Part shown: positions 1 to 7,503 of the stretch, one piece after another
How positions within the stretch are numbered: position 1 is the stretch's first letter
Layout of the letters: each line of letters starts with the position of its first letter
Assembly: GCA_017459485.1 (NCBI GenBank)
Contig: JAFUCW010000397.1
Span: 1 to 10,683 of the forward strand
Direction: 5' to 3'
DNA length: 10,683 nt
From: Eggerthellaceae bacterium
GTDB lineage: Bacteria > Actinomycetota > Coriobacteriia > Coriobacteriales > Eggerthellaceae
Translations under genes and position numbers: made by a program
The notes under the pieces: model-generated
What the model was told of the DNA's origin: nothing
The model's database searches: none
Seen by the model: only the letters and a program-made list of their open reading frames with translations

Positions 1-348
1 CAGATTCCCGCTAAGCTCTCTTACCTTTTCTGGGGACCGATCGTGCATCTTGACGAGGCGAGCGTTGCGAAGGTGCTTTCAAAAGAGGGAGCACGCGCAG
101 ACGAGGCGCTTCACGCATGCCGCGAGGTTCTTGCAGACGAGTCCTTGCCATGGGAATGCGATGCTCTCCAAGAAAAGTGCAAAGAGCTGTGCGGTCCCCT
201 TGGCATGAAGCCCAAGAATCTTTTCCAGCCTTTGCGCGTTGCCGTCTGCGGAAACATGGTTTCTCCCCCTTTGTTCGAAAGCATAGAGCTGCTCGACCGC
301 TCGGACGTGCTTTCCCGCATAGACCAGACGCTCTCAGAGGTGTTCTAG
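1..348 (+). CDS. gltX: Glutamyl-tRNA synthetase, C-terminal part (5' truncated by window edge)
   Basis: The frame is open from base 1 to the TAG at 346-348 and gives 115 residues. They match the anticodon-binding C-terminal domain of bacterial GltX, which charges tRNA-Glu with glutamate in the cytoplasm. The clearest signature is the stretch K-P-K-N-L-F-Q-P-L-R-V-A-V-x-G followed by VSPPLFESIELL, near residues 71-99, typical of the last helices of class I GluRS. The HIGH and KMSKS catalytic motifs would lie upstream, outside the window. A GTG at 43 is an internal Val codon, not a start, because the homology continues upstream of it. The next gene begins on the base after the stop, which implies co-transcription. 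Identification comes from recalled family motifs, not alignment. Confidence 0.88.
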   Translation, partial: QIPAKLSYLFWGPIVHLDEASVAKVLSKEGARADEALHACREVLADESLPWECDALQEKCKELCGPLGMKPKNLFQPLRVAVCGNMVSPPLFESIELLDRSDVLSRIDQTLSEVF

Positions 349-1428
349 GTGCCAACACCTGAAAAGGAAAAACCAAGACAGAAGCTTGTCGTTCTGCCCG
401 AGTTCTGCACGCATGCAGCAGGGTCCGAATGCACTAGATGCCGGCATTGCTGCCCTCATGGCGCGATCAGCCTGCCCGACGATCTCAAGCCCCCAAAAGT
501 CGACCATGGCCTTTGCAGCGGTTGCGGTATTTGCTTCGGAGTATGCGACGCGTTCGCGTCCACGCGCATGTCGCTGTTCGACCTTCATGCTCGCATCCGC
601 CGTATAGCAAGCGATGGAGAGCGCGTCTATCTTACCTGCAACGAAAACGTCTTCCCCGGGTTCGAAGTGGATCACAACGTGGTTGTGCTGCCTTGCCTGT
701 CCATGCTTTCGCCTGAACTATGGACGCTTGTGCTTGCCGAAGGCATACGCATGACAATCGCGTGCGACCTGAAATACTGCGAGGACTGCTCGCGCGGAGG
801 CGACCTAGGAGGAGAGCTTTTTGCCCGAGCGGTTGAAATTGCCGAAGAGCGCACAGGCGAAAAGGTCCTTTTCACGTTTAGGATACCTGAAAAGAAGAGC
901 CTGATCGGCAAGTATGCGGAAAACGGCACGAGCGACCGACGCGACGTGTTCACCGGGTTTGCTGTCGATGCGGCAGAGATAGCAACGGGCAAACGCAGGC
1001 TGCGCAATTCCGAGGTGCTTAAGGACTACTACCAGCGCAAGGAGCGACAGCGTGCGGCCATGAGGCTGCATTTGGCAAGCGAGTCTCCTTACGGCACCGT
1101 GGTCCCGGCAGGCAAACGCAAAAGGCTCATGTTTCCCAAGCAACAGCTTGTGCTCGAGTCGATTGACGCGCGCCCCGACATCGCTTCCTGCATTCCCGTT
1201 GCGCTCTCCTGCACCGACCACTCTTCGTGCACGTTATCGGGCGAATGCGCTTCGGCGTGCCCCACGGGAGCACGTTGCGTAGACGACGGTGCAGTGAAGG
1301 TCGATGCCCATTTTTGCATTGGCTGCGGCATATGCGTCGACACGTGCGAACAGGGTGCATGCAGCATCGAAGAGGATGACGCGACCGCACTTCTTCCCGA
1401 CAACGCCAACAAGCCACGCGAAATCTGA
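349..1428 (+). CDS. Poly-ferredoxin-like 4Fe-4S protein of unknown function
   Basis: A 359-residue protein starting with GTG directly after the gltX stop. An AGAGGTG SD at 336-342 lies inside gltX, so translation is probably coupled. It has ferredoxin-type cysteines at both ends. At the N-terminus these are C28-x2-C31-x3-C35-P and C56-x2-C59-x2-C62-x3-C66. At the C-terminus there is a stretched C294-x5-C300-x3-C304-P and a canonical C323-x2-C326-x2-C329-x3-C333. This suggests four [4Fe-4S] clusters. The middle (about 90-150) has C97, LPC at 114-116, C139, C144 and C147. That spacing recalls the hydrogenase iron-sulfur (MvhD/FrhD-like) fold, but the match is weak. There is no signal peptide or membrane segment, so it should be cytosolic. 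A role in low-potential electron transfer is inference; no partner enzyme adjoins it. The gene ends in TGA. Confidence 0.8.
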   Translation: MPTPEKEKPRQKLVVLPEFCTHAAGSECTRCRHCCPHGAISLPDDLKPPKVDHGLCSGCGICFGVCDAFASTRMSLFDLHARIRRIASDGERVYLTCNENVFPGFEVDHNVVVLPCLSMLSPELWTLVLAEGIRMTIACDLKYCEDCSRGGDLGGELFARAVEIAEERTGEKVLFTFRIPEKKSLIGKYAENGTSDRRDVFTGFAVDAAEIATGKRRLRNSEVLKDYYQRKERQRAAMRLHLASESPYGTVVPAGKRKRLMFPKQQLVLESIDARPDIASCIPVALSCTDHSSCTLSGECASACPTGARCVDDGAVKVDAHFCIGCGICVDTCEQGACSIEEDDATALLPDNANKPREI

Positions 1429-1471
1429 CCACCGCCAGGCTTTGCAAGATGACTATGCGCATGGAGGAGCC

Positions 1472-1909
1472 ATGAACAACATGTTCGAAAACGACGAAGC
1501 ATTCCTTGCCCAGGCGCGCGCCTACTTTGATGGCGACACCTTCGTGTTCCGCACTATCGGCATGGAAGTGATTGCTGCTGCGCCTGGCCATGCGCTGGTA
1601 AGCATGGAAGCAGAGCCGCATATAGGAAACGCGAAAGCTGGCGTACACGGCGGTGCGCTTTTCACTTTGGCCGACATTGCGGTCGCCGTGGCGGATTTCA
1701 ACCCCGACGAGATCAACATGACCGTGGATGCATCAATACAATACCTAGCCCCGTCGAAAGGATCGGTGCTCTACGCCCATGCGTATGCGAAAAAACGCGG
1801 AGGTACCATGGGGTTCTACCGCGTGGACATCGCTGACGACTTGGACGCAACCGTTGCCGTAGCTTCATTCACTTACCTTCATCGCCCTTTTCGGACTGCA
1901 GAAGGCTAG
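1472..1909 (+). CDS. PaaI-family hotdog thioesterase
   Basis: A 145-residue single-domain hotdog protein. The PaaI signature is GVHGGALFTLADIA (about 57-70), with H59-G60-G61 and the acidic D68 on the central helix. A strand resembling the usual substrate-binding region follows (about 83-92). Family members hydrolyse acyl- or aryl-CoA thioesters in the cytoplasm, usually as tetramers; the substrate here cannot be told. The ATG at 1472 is chosen because GGAGG sits 4 bases upstream (1463-1467). The in-frame ATG at 1481 is an alternative three codons later, and the longer open frame back to 1304 overlaps the preceding gene. It lies 43 bp downstream of the Fe-S protein gene, probably in the same operon. 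Its last 41 bp overlap the 3' end of mfd on the other strand, so no intrinsic terminator fits between them. Confidence 0.85.
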   Translation: MNNMFENDEAFLAQARAYFDGDTFVFRTIGMEVIAAAPGHALVSMEAEPHIGNAKAGVHGGALFTLADIAVAVADFNPDEINMTVDASIQYLAPSKGSVLYAHAYAKKRGGTMGFYRVDIADDLDATVAVASFTYLHRPFRTAEG

Positions 1910-4900
1910 AGAGCAGGTCTAGCACCGCATCGAGCAGACTGTCGTCTTCGGAAAGACCGAAGAAGCGCATGGGTACCTGCAGCTTGCGTGCGGAAGAGAG
2001 GTATCGCGAAGCGGAAGCGCGCAACAGCTCCCACATCTTCCCCTTTGGCTGAGCTATTGGCTCGAAGACCACCTTGCCGTTCACAGACGAGACGACGGTG
2101 CAGCCCAGTTCACGTGCAATCACCTTAATCTCAGCCTTCGTGAACGCATTATGCGCAGCTTGGGGCATCGGACCGAACTTCTGAACGGTCTCTTCGCGCA
2201 GGCGTTCGACCGCATCAACGCGCTCCGCGGATGCGATTTTTCGATAGAGCAGAACGCGCATGTCGGCGTCGGGAACGTAGTCTTCCGGCAGATAGACATG
2301 CTCGGGAATATTGACCGTGATGTCCGAAAGAGCGTCAGGGATCAAGTCACTCGTCTCGATCGTCCCTTCGCGCGTTGCCTGCACGGCCGTGGCGATCATG
2401 CTAGCGAACAGGTCAAAACCGACCGCGCTCATGTTGCCGCTCTGCTCGGCGCCCAACAATGTGCCTGCACCGCGAATCTCCAGATCGCGCAATGCGACTC
2501 TCATCCCTGAACCTACATCCTGGTGTTCGTCAATGGCAGTAAGGCGAGACAGCGCCTCTTCGGTCAGGGGAACCTGCTCGGGAAACATGAAGTACGCGTA
2601 CGCCTGCCGGGAAGAGCGGCCTACCCTACCCTTGAGCTGGTACATCTGCGCAAGACCCAAGCGCTGAGCATCTTCGATGACCAGCGTGTTCGTGTGGGGG
2701 TTGTCAATGCCCGATTCGATAATGGTCGTAGCGACAAGGATGTCGATTCGCCCTGCAGAGAACTCCTCCATGACTGTCTCGAGCTCGTATTTGCTCATCT
2801 TCCCATGAGCTACACCGACGCGTGCGCTCGGTGCGACGGCCAAGACGCGCTCGACTGCATCGTCTATTCTCATCACGCGGTTGCTCACGTAGTAGACCTG
2901 TCCGTTTCGGTCAAGCTCGCGCGCGATAGCTTCGCCGACTATGTCGGGATCCCACTCGCCCACATGCACCTTCACGGGACGGCGGTCGTCTGGAGGCGTG
3001 AGGATTAGGCTCATGTCGCGCACGCCCGAAAGCCCCATCTGCAACGTGCGCGGTATGGGAGTGGCCGACAACGTAAGTACATCGATCGACTCGCGCAGGT
3101 TCTTGAGCTGCTCTTTGTGCCCTACCCCGAATCGCTGTTCCTCGTCGATGATGACCAGTCCCAGGTCTTGCGGGTTCACATCGCGGGAAAGAAGCCGATG
3201 CGTGCCGATGAGCACTTGCACGCTGCCATCGGCGAATCCCTCGATGGCATCGCGTTGCTGCCGAGTGGTGCGAAAGCGGCTTAGTACCTCCACACGCACC
3301 CCATAGGGAGCAAACCGATCCGTAACAGTAGTGAAATGCTGTTGGGCCAGAATGGTCGTAGGACAAAGCACCATGACCTGCTTGTCGTCCTGTGTAGCCT
3401 TAAACGCTGCGCGCAGCGCCACTTCAGTCTTGCCAAACCCGACGTCTCCGCACAAAAGGCGATCCATTGGCTTGGGTGCGCACATGTCGGCCTTGACTTC
3501 TTCGATCGCTCTCATTTGGTCGGCAGTTTCCGTATAGGGGAAGTCGTCTTCCATCTGTCGCTGCCACGGCGTATCGGCGCCGAATGCATGCCCTTTTGAC
3601 GCAAGACGTCGCGAGTAAACATCTACCAGGTCAAACGCAAGCTTGCGTGAAGCCTTGCGCGCCTTGGACAGAGCACGCGACCAGTCGCTTGTGTTGAGCC
3701 TTGTCAGGCGCGGACTCGATCCTTGCGGCCCCACGTAGCGCGTCACGCGGTCAAGCTGCTCCACAGGAACGTAGAGCTTGTCGTCTTCTGCGTACTCGAG
3801 GAGCAGATAGTCCCTTTCCACTCCACCCACCTCTTGACGCACCACGTCGCGGAAGAAAGCGACGCCATGGGCAGAGTGGACGACGTAGTCTCCGGGGGCG
3901 TAAGGGAAGGTAAGCTCGGTGACGTCTACGTGTTGCGCGGCCCTACGCGCCGTCGAACCTTGCGTGTCAGATATGCTCACAAGCGCGATCTTTGCCTTTG
4001 GAAGCACGAAACCGAGCGGAAGATCGACATCGGCGACGTTGACAACTCCCTTCTGAAGGCGCGTGGGCATCGACTTCTGCCGGTCGAGCACTTCGACGAT
4101 GGGGACGCTTCTGTCGACAAGTTCGAGCTTGATGTCTTCGCGAGCACGGTAATGGGGAACGCAAAGAACCGTGGTGTATCCGCTTTCGCACCAATTGCGA
4201 AGCCTTCCAAACAGCTTTTCGGGATCCCCGGCCACATCGGTCCTCTTGACGGGCATCTGCGCATCGAACGCTGTCCCTACGCGCGTGAAGCTTTGATACG
4301 TTGCACGCTGGCTTGCTCCGAAGTCGAGCTGTTTGGGATCGACATAGTGCCCCGACACCGAAATGCTGGTTCCATGCGCACGGGAAGCAAGATCGTCATG
4401 CGCATGCAAGGCGTCGTCGAACAGGGAACGCGGCTCGACAAGGACCGTCAGGGCACCTTCGGGCAGGTAATCTGCGAACGTGCCCGGATGCTCGTAGAGG
4501 TAAGGGAAAAGTGCGTCTAACCGGTCGTCTTTGACCCCAGCCTCGATTTTCTCGAGCAATTCGCGCAGTACGGGATTGGTCTTGGCAGGATTGTGAAGGC
4601 TTTCTCGTGCCCTGGCCAGCGCCCGCCTGGAAGGATCGAGTTCGCGAACAGGAAAGACCTCCAAATGATCGATCGAGCGAATGGTCTGCCCTGTACCGGG
4701 TAGTATGCGGCGCATATCTTCCAATTCCTCCCCGAAGTAATCCAGCCGGACAGGGTAAGCGAGGTCTGCAGGAAACACGTCGACAGTGCCCCCCTTGACG
4801 CAAAACGTACCGGGTCCTTCAAGCTCGACGGTGTTGTGGTAGCCCAAGGATTCGAGAGCATGCGCAATGTCGTCATAGCCGACCGAATCGCCTTTCCACA

Positions 4901-5348
4901 TGCTTCCATTGTCCAAAGAGAGCACCAGAGGATCGTATATGCGTACAGAAGCCGGAGGTAGCAACCTCAAAAGCGCAGCGGCCGACGCAACAATCACCAC
5001 GTCGCGATTGCACGAGCACGCATAGAGTGCCCGCATTCGTTGCGCGATGCACCGCAGGTCAACTCCACGTTTGCTCCAGGGCGTGTCGGTACGAGCGGGA
5101 TAGCGCATGACGAACTCATCGCATAGAAAAGATGCGAGCGATCGGGCAAATTCGTGCGCGCCCTCGTCTCCAGGAACTACCGCCAACGTCAATTGTGGCG
5201 TACGAGCAAAACGGGAAGCAATCAAGAAAGGGCGAGCAGATTGGGCGACCATGCACGAAGCATCCTGCCCGCCATCGAGACGGGCCCAAAAGGGCAGGAG
5301 ATCTTCACAGGACTCCAATTGCGGCACAAGCGCATCGACAAGACGCAT
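1869..5348 (-). CDS. mfd: Transcription-repair coupling factor
   Basis: Mfd removes RNA polymerase stalled at DNA lesions and recruits UvrA for nucleotide excision repair. The protein is full length (1159 residues from this ATG; E. coli 1148). In order it shows a UvrB-like N-terminal region, the CarD-like RNA polymerase interaction domain starting near GDYVVHSAHGVAFF (about 486), then the superfamily 2 motor. The motor has Walker A GDVGFGKT (634-641), the DEEQ box (735-738), the TLSATPIPRTLQMGL motif and ESGID / QLKGRVGR in the second RecA lobe. A C-terminal TRCF D7-type domain follows. The frame also allows a TTG start at 5366 (1165 residues), directly after an in-frame TGA. It has no SD, whereas the ATG at 5348 has GGAG 12 bases upstream, so I prefer the ATG; both are weak. 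The gene ends in TGA. Confidence 0.95.
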   Translation of the reverse strand: MRLVDALVPQLESCEDLLPFWARLDGGQDASCMVAQSARPFLIASRFARTPQLTLAVVPGDEGAHEFARSLASFLCDEFVMRYPARTDTPWSKRGVDLRCIAQRMRALYACSCNRDVVIVASAAALLRLLPPASVRIYDPLVLSLDNGSMWKGDSVGYDDIAHALESLGYHNTVELEGPGTFCVKGGTVDVFPADLAYPVRLDYFGEELEDMRRILPGTGQTIRSIDHLEVFPVRELDPSRRALARARESLHNPAKTNPVLRELLEKIEAGVKDDRLDALFPYLYEHPGTFADYLPEGALTVLVEPRSLFDDALHAHDDLASRAHGTSISVSGHYVDPKQLDFGASQRATYQSFTRVGTAFDAQMPVKRTDVAGDPEKLFGRLRNWCESGYTTVLCVPHYRAREDIKLELVDRSVPIVEVLDRQKSMPTRLQKGVVNVADVDLPLGFVLPKAKIALVSISDTQGSTARRAAQHVDVTELTFPYAPGDYVVHSAHGVAFFRDVVRQEVGGVERDYLLLEYAEDDKLYVPVEQLDRVTRYVGPQGSSPRLTRLNTSDWSRALSKARKASRKLAFDLVDVYSRRLASKGHAFGADTPWQRQMEDDFPYTETADQMRAIEEVKADMCAPKPMDRLLCGDVGFGKTEVALRAAFKATQDDKQVMVLCPTTILAQQHFTTVTDRFAPYGVRVEVLSRFRTTRQQRDAIEGFADGSVQVLIGTHRLLSRDVNPQDLGLVIIDEEQRFGVGHKEQLKNLRESIDVLTLSATPIPRTLQMGLSGVRDMSLILTPPDDRRPVKVHVGEWDPDIVGEAIARELDRNGQVYYVSNRVMRIDDAVERVLAVAPSARVGVAHGKMSKYELETVMEEFSAGRIDILVATTIIESGIDNPHTNTLVIEDAQRLGLAQMYQLKGRVGRSSRQAYAYFMFPEQVPLTEEALSRLTAIDEHQDVGSGMRVALRDLEIRGAGTLLGAEQSGNMSAVGFDLFASMIATAVQATREGTIETSDLIPDALSDITVNIPEHVYLPEDYVPDADMRVLLYRKIASAERVDAVERLREETVQKFGPMPQAAHNAFTKAEIKVIARELGCTVVSSVNGKVVFEPIAQPKGKMWELLRASASRYLSSARKLQVPMRFFGLSEDDSLLDAVLDLLSSLLQSEKGDEGK

Positions 5349-5378
5349 AAAGGCTGGCTGCTCCAATCAAAACGACAC

Positions 5379-5399
5379 AAAAAGCCGCACATACGCGGC
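5379..5399 (-). terminator. Terminator-like hairpin in the mfd leader
   Basis: On the - strand the sequence reads GCCGC, a 6-base spacer, GCGGC, then five T. The five-pair GC-only stem could gain a G-U pair, leaving a four-base loop. This is the shape of an intrinsic terminator, but the T run is short. It lies between the likely mfd promoter (-10-like repeats at 5404-5414) and the mfd start, so mfd transcripts must cross it. It could attenuate mfd, or stop - strand transcription arriving from the hydrogenase operon antisense to nth. Confidence 0.5.
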
Positions 5400-5403
5400 A
5401 TGA

Positions 5404-5414
5404 AGTATAGTATA
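5404..5414. promoter_or_regulatory. Divergent -10-like boxes between mfd and nth
   Basis: An 11-base A/T-rich stretch holds two overlapping TATACT boxes on the - strand (toward mfd) and TATAGT on the + strand (toward nth). It sits in the 100-bp space between the two divergent genes, as expected for back-to-back sigma-70-type promoters. No good -35 hexamer is visible at 16-18 bases in either direction, so the call rests on the -10 match and the position. Confidence 0.35.
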
Positions 5415-5451
5415 TCCAATCAAGCAAGCAGAAAAGCGCTGGAGGTGGATC

Positions 5452-6123
5452 ATGTCGCGCGAAACCAAAGCAGCAAAACGAGAGCGGGCAGCGAAGGTGG
5501 AAGAACGCATGTTTTCCCATTACGGCCCAGGAGAGCCCTCTTTGGACTACGACAGGGACCCGTTTCGACTTGTCTGCGCTGTTCTCCTGTCCGCCCAATG
5601 CACCGATGCCGCCGTCAACAAGGTTACGCCCAAGCTCTTCGGTCGCTATCCCACGTGCTTCGAACTCGCCTCTGCCAATGCGGAAGATGTGGAGGAGATC
5701 ATTCACTCGCTCGGATTTTTCCGTTCGAAGGCGGCAAACCTTGTCAAGCTCTCGCGCAAGCTCGTAGCAGAATTCGACGCAACTGTACCCAATGACCTAG
5801 ACTTGCTCCAAAAACTACCTGGCGTGGGAAGAAGGACCGCCAACGTCGTGATGGCCGAAGCATTCAAGAACGCACAGGGAATCGCCGTGGACACGCACGT
5901 CTTTCGTATAGCGCATCGTCTGAAGTTCGCAGGTCCTTCTGCAGACACGCCCGACAAAACGGAACGAGCACTGCTCGACCTTCACCCCAAGGAAACCTGG
6001 CTTTATATCAACCACCAATGGGTGCACTTCGGCAGGGAATTCTGCTTGGCGCGACGACCGAAATGCGATCTGTGCATCATAGCCGATCTCTGTCCGTCAT
6101 CTGGTGGTGGAAACCATTCATAA
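5452..6123 (+). CDS. nth: Endonuclease III family protein with Arg at the catalytic Lys position
   Basis: A 223-residue helix-hairpin-helix DNA glycosylase (E. coli Nth 211). Family members excise oxidised pyrimidines and nick the abasic site in base excision repair. Visible are LLSAQCTD (45-52), the hairpin LPGVGRRTANVV (122-133), the catalytic Asp147 in VDTH, and the [4Fe-4S] loop C198-x6-C205-x2-C208-x5-C214 with correct spacing. The catalytic Lys of E. coli Nth (Lys120 in GVGRKTAN) aligns with Arg128 here (codon AGG, 5833-5835), one base away from AAG. By family knowledge this should impair the glycosylase/lyase reaction; whether it does so here is unknown. The ATG at 5452 has GGAGGTG at 5441-5447, which fixes the start. 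The 3' end overlaps the protease gene on the other strand by 47 bp, a stretch that includes the last cluster Cys codon. Confidence 0.93.
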   Translation: MSRETKAAKRERAAKVEERMFSHYGPGEPSLDYDRDPFRLVCAVLLSAQCTDAAVNKVTPKLFGRYPTCFELASANAEDVEEIIHSLGFFRSKAANLVKLSRKLVAEFDATVPNDLDLLQKLPGVGRRTANVVMAEAFKNAQGIAVDTHVFRIAHRLKFAGPSADTPDKTERALLDLHPKETWLYINHQWVHFGREFCLARRPKCDLCIIADLCPSSGGGNHS

Positions 6124-6658
6124 CCGGAGTGCCGCCTAGCGCCACCTTGACGGAAACGCCCCTGCCGACAAGCTCCGCCAAAACGCAGTCGACCAGATCG
6201 GGGACATGCTCGTACACCGCTGGTGTAAGCCCTACCGTCGCCTCGGCGGGGAAGGCATTTTCTACTTGCATTCCCAGGCAGACACCCTCGCACTCGTAAC
6301 CAAGAAGCGCTGCGGAGTCAAACAGGTCCGAAAGCGTCAAGTCGTGAAGCGACTGTGTCCCGAACGCACGCTTGGCAAGGTCGGAAGGAGCGTAACGAAA
6401 CAGCGTCCCTGGTGGATGCCCTGTTCCATCAACGGCGTCGACAGTGATGATGACATCGTAGTCGCACACGTCGTTGATTCGCCCCAGAGTCAGGCAGCCT
6501 AGGTCGAACAGGTCCACTCCTTCGGAAAACTCATACGAAGAAAGCTCCTCGTACACAACCGGGCCGATGCCGTCGTCGAGCATGAGTTTGTTGCCCACGC
6601 AATACAATGCGATACGTATAGGCGAATCACTGGAAAACTTTTTTCGATCATCAGGCAT
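6077..6658 (-). CDS. hyaD: [NiFe] hydrogenase maturation protease (HyaD/HybD family)
   Basis: A 193-residue endopeptidase that removes the C-terminal peptide of the large subunit after nickel insertion. It has the family pattern GNKLMLDDGIG (22-32), then VDAVDG (73-78), H105 and VGLTPAVYE near residue 150. By comparison with E. coli HybD (Glu16, Asp62, His93), the nickel-sensing ligands should be D29, D74 and H105. Asp in place of the first Glu is common in this family. It is the last gene of the operon, and its target is the large subunit encoded two genes upstream. The start has only a weak SD; AGGGG lies about 16 bases upstream, but no better start is in frame. A gap of 157 bp separates it from the cytochrome b gene. 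The 3' end overlaps nth. Confidence 0.9.
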   Translation of the reverse strand: MPDDRKKFSSDSPIRIALYCVGNKLMLDDGIGPVVYEELSSYEFSEGVDLFDLGCLTLGRINDVCDYDVIITVDAVDGTGHPPGTLFRYAPSDLAKRAFGTQSLHDLTLSDLFDSAALLGYECEGVCLGMQVENAFPAEATVGLTPAVYEHVPDLVDCVLAELVGRGVSVKVALGGTPVMNGFHHQMTDRDRL

Positions 6659-6815
6659 TTCTTGGCTTTGCGATCCCCTCTTGCAACAAAAGCGACGCGC
6701 TCGGTTGCTCGTCCGACGCTCCCCTGCACCCTAACAGGGATGGAAGCTACTAACGGATTCGCACCAAGCGCGCCGACACTACGCACGTCAGCAGACTACG
6801 CTGCAACGGCAAACG
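6659..6815 (-). other. 157-bp intergenic gap inside the hydrogenase operon
   Basis: This lies between the cytochrome b stop and the protease start, in an operon whose other junctions are 1 bp. No convincing gene was found. The only open frame across it (from GTG at 6786) runs out of frame into the protease gene and resembles nothing. A weak hairpin sits just after the cytochrome stop (CAGC / GCTG, 6789-6803, no T run). A CCCTG / CAGGG pair lies at 6722-6739, also without a T run. It could hold RNA processing or structure, but nothing is proven. Confidence 0.4.
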
Positions 6816-7502
6816 TTACACCGACTCGTCCTCGCCAGAAAGAGCATGCGTGTGGATATCGTAGGTGTAGCCACCATGCTCCTTGTTTGCGAACATGAGC
6901 TTGAGAAGCGGCTTCCCTCCTTCGATGATAGACATGTACACATGGATGATCATGAAGATGATGAACACGAACATCATGAAGTAATGAATGATGCGCACGC
7001 TCATCAGGCCGCCGACCGCATTCGTGAACACAGCGAAAATGCCCATGTTCATCGTGGGGCCCCAGAGGCAAAAGCCTGTGTATGCCATGAAAAGGATGAG
7101 AAGCGGAATAATGACATAAGCAGTCTTCTGGAGAGGGTTGAACTTGCCGGAAAGCGGATGCTCCTTCTTGGCAAATAGGTAGAACTTGATCCATGCAAGA
7201 AGCTGGCCCTTGTTGTCTGCCTGAGGCATCCAAGACTTGATGTCCTTTTGCGTCTGACGAGTGCCGCCCGCAGGAGCGGAGTTGATCACGAAAGAGAGCA
7301 CCACGCGCACGATGCAGTTCACCAGGATGACGATTCCGGCGAAGATATGCGCTCCACGTGCAATGCCCATGATTGCCGGGAAGTAGGGGAAGTGGATGAT
7401 GAGGCCCGACAGAATAAGGATGATCATGCACACGAGATTGATGTAGTGCGTGACGATAAAGGGAACGGGATGCGCTTCACGATAATGAGCAAGATGAGCC
7501 AT
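6816..7502 (-). CDS. hyaC: Hydrogenase b-type cytochrome subunit
   Basis: A 228-residue integral membrane di-heme cytochrome b of the HyaC/CybH family. It takes electrons from the small subunit and passes them to the quinone pool. Four hydrophobic segments are seen at about 15-37, 50-73, 127-148 and 170-192. Candidate heme ligands are H19 in the first, H52 (RGAH) in the second, and H173 and H187 in the last, which matches the family pattern. GKFNPLQKTAYV before the third helix is also a family signature. The start is 1 bp after the large-subunit stop; GGGGGGTGA inside the end of that gene serves as SD, so translation is probably coupled. The hydrophilic loop between helices 2 and 3 (about 75-125) should face one membrane surface. 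The gene ends in TAA. Confidence 0.93.
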   Translation of the reverse strand: MAHLAHYREAHPVPFIVTHYINLVCMIILILSGLIIHFPYFPAIMGIARGAHIFAGIVILVNCIVRVVLSFVINSAPAGGTRQTQKDIKSWMPQADNKGQLLAWIKFYLFAKKEHPLSGKFNPLQKTAYVIIPLLILFMAYTGFCLWGPTMNMGIFAVFTNAVGGLMSVRIIHYFMMFVFIIFMIIHVYMSIIEGGKPLLKLMFANKEHGGYTYDIHTHALSGEDESV

Positions 7503-7503
7503 G

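Noticed and set aside
1304..1471. Longer N-terminus for the thioesterase
   Set aside because: The extension overlaps the Fe-S protein gene out of frame and adds no hotdog-fold sequence; the ATG at 1472 has an SD.
3723..4520. 265-codon open frame on the + strand inside mfd
   Set aside because: It lies wholly opposite the well-supported mfd frame and has no family motifs, so it is a codon-bias shadow.
6722..6739. CCCTG / CAGGG pair as a terminator after the cytochrome b gene
   Set aside because: The stem is only five pairs with an eight-base loop and no T run follows on either strand.
6499..6786. 95-codon - strand frame starting in the gap upstream of the protease gene
   Set aside because: It overlaps the protease gene in another frame, has no recognisable features, and the protease signatures are all in the other frame.
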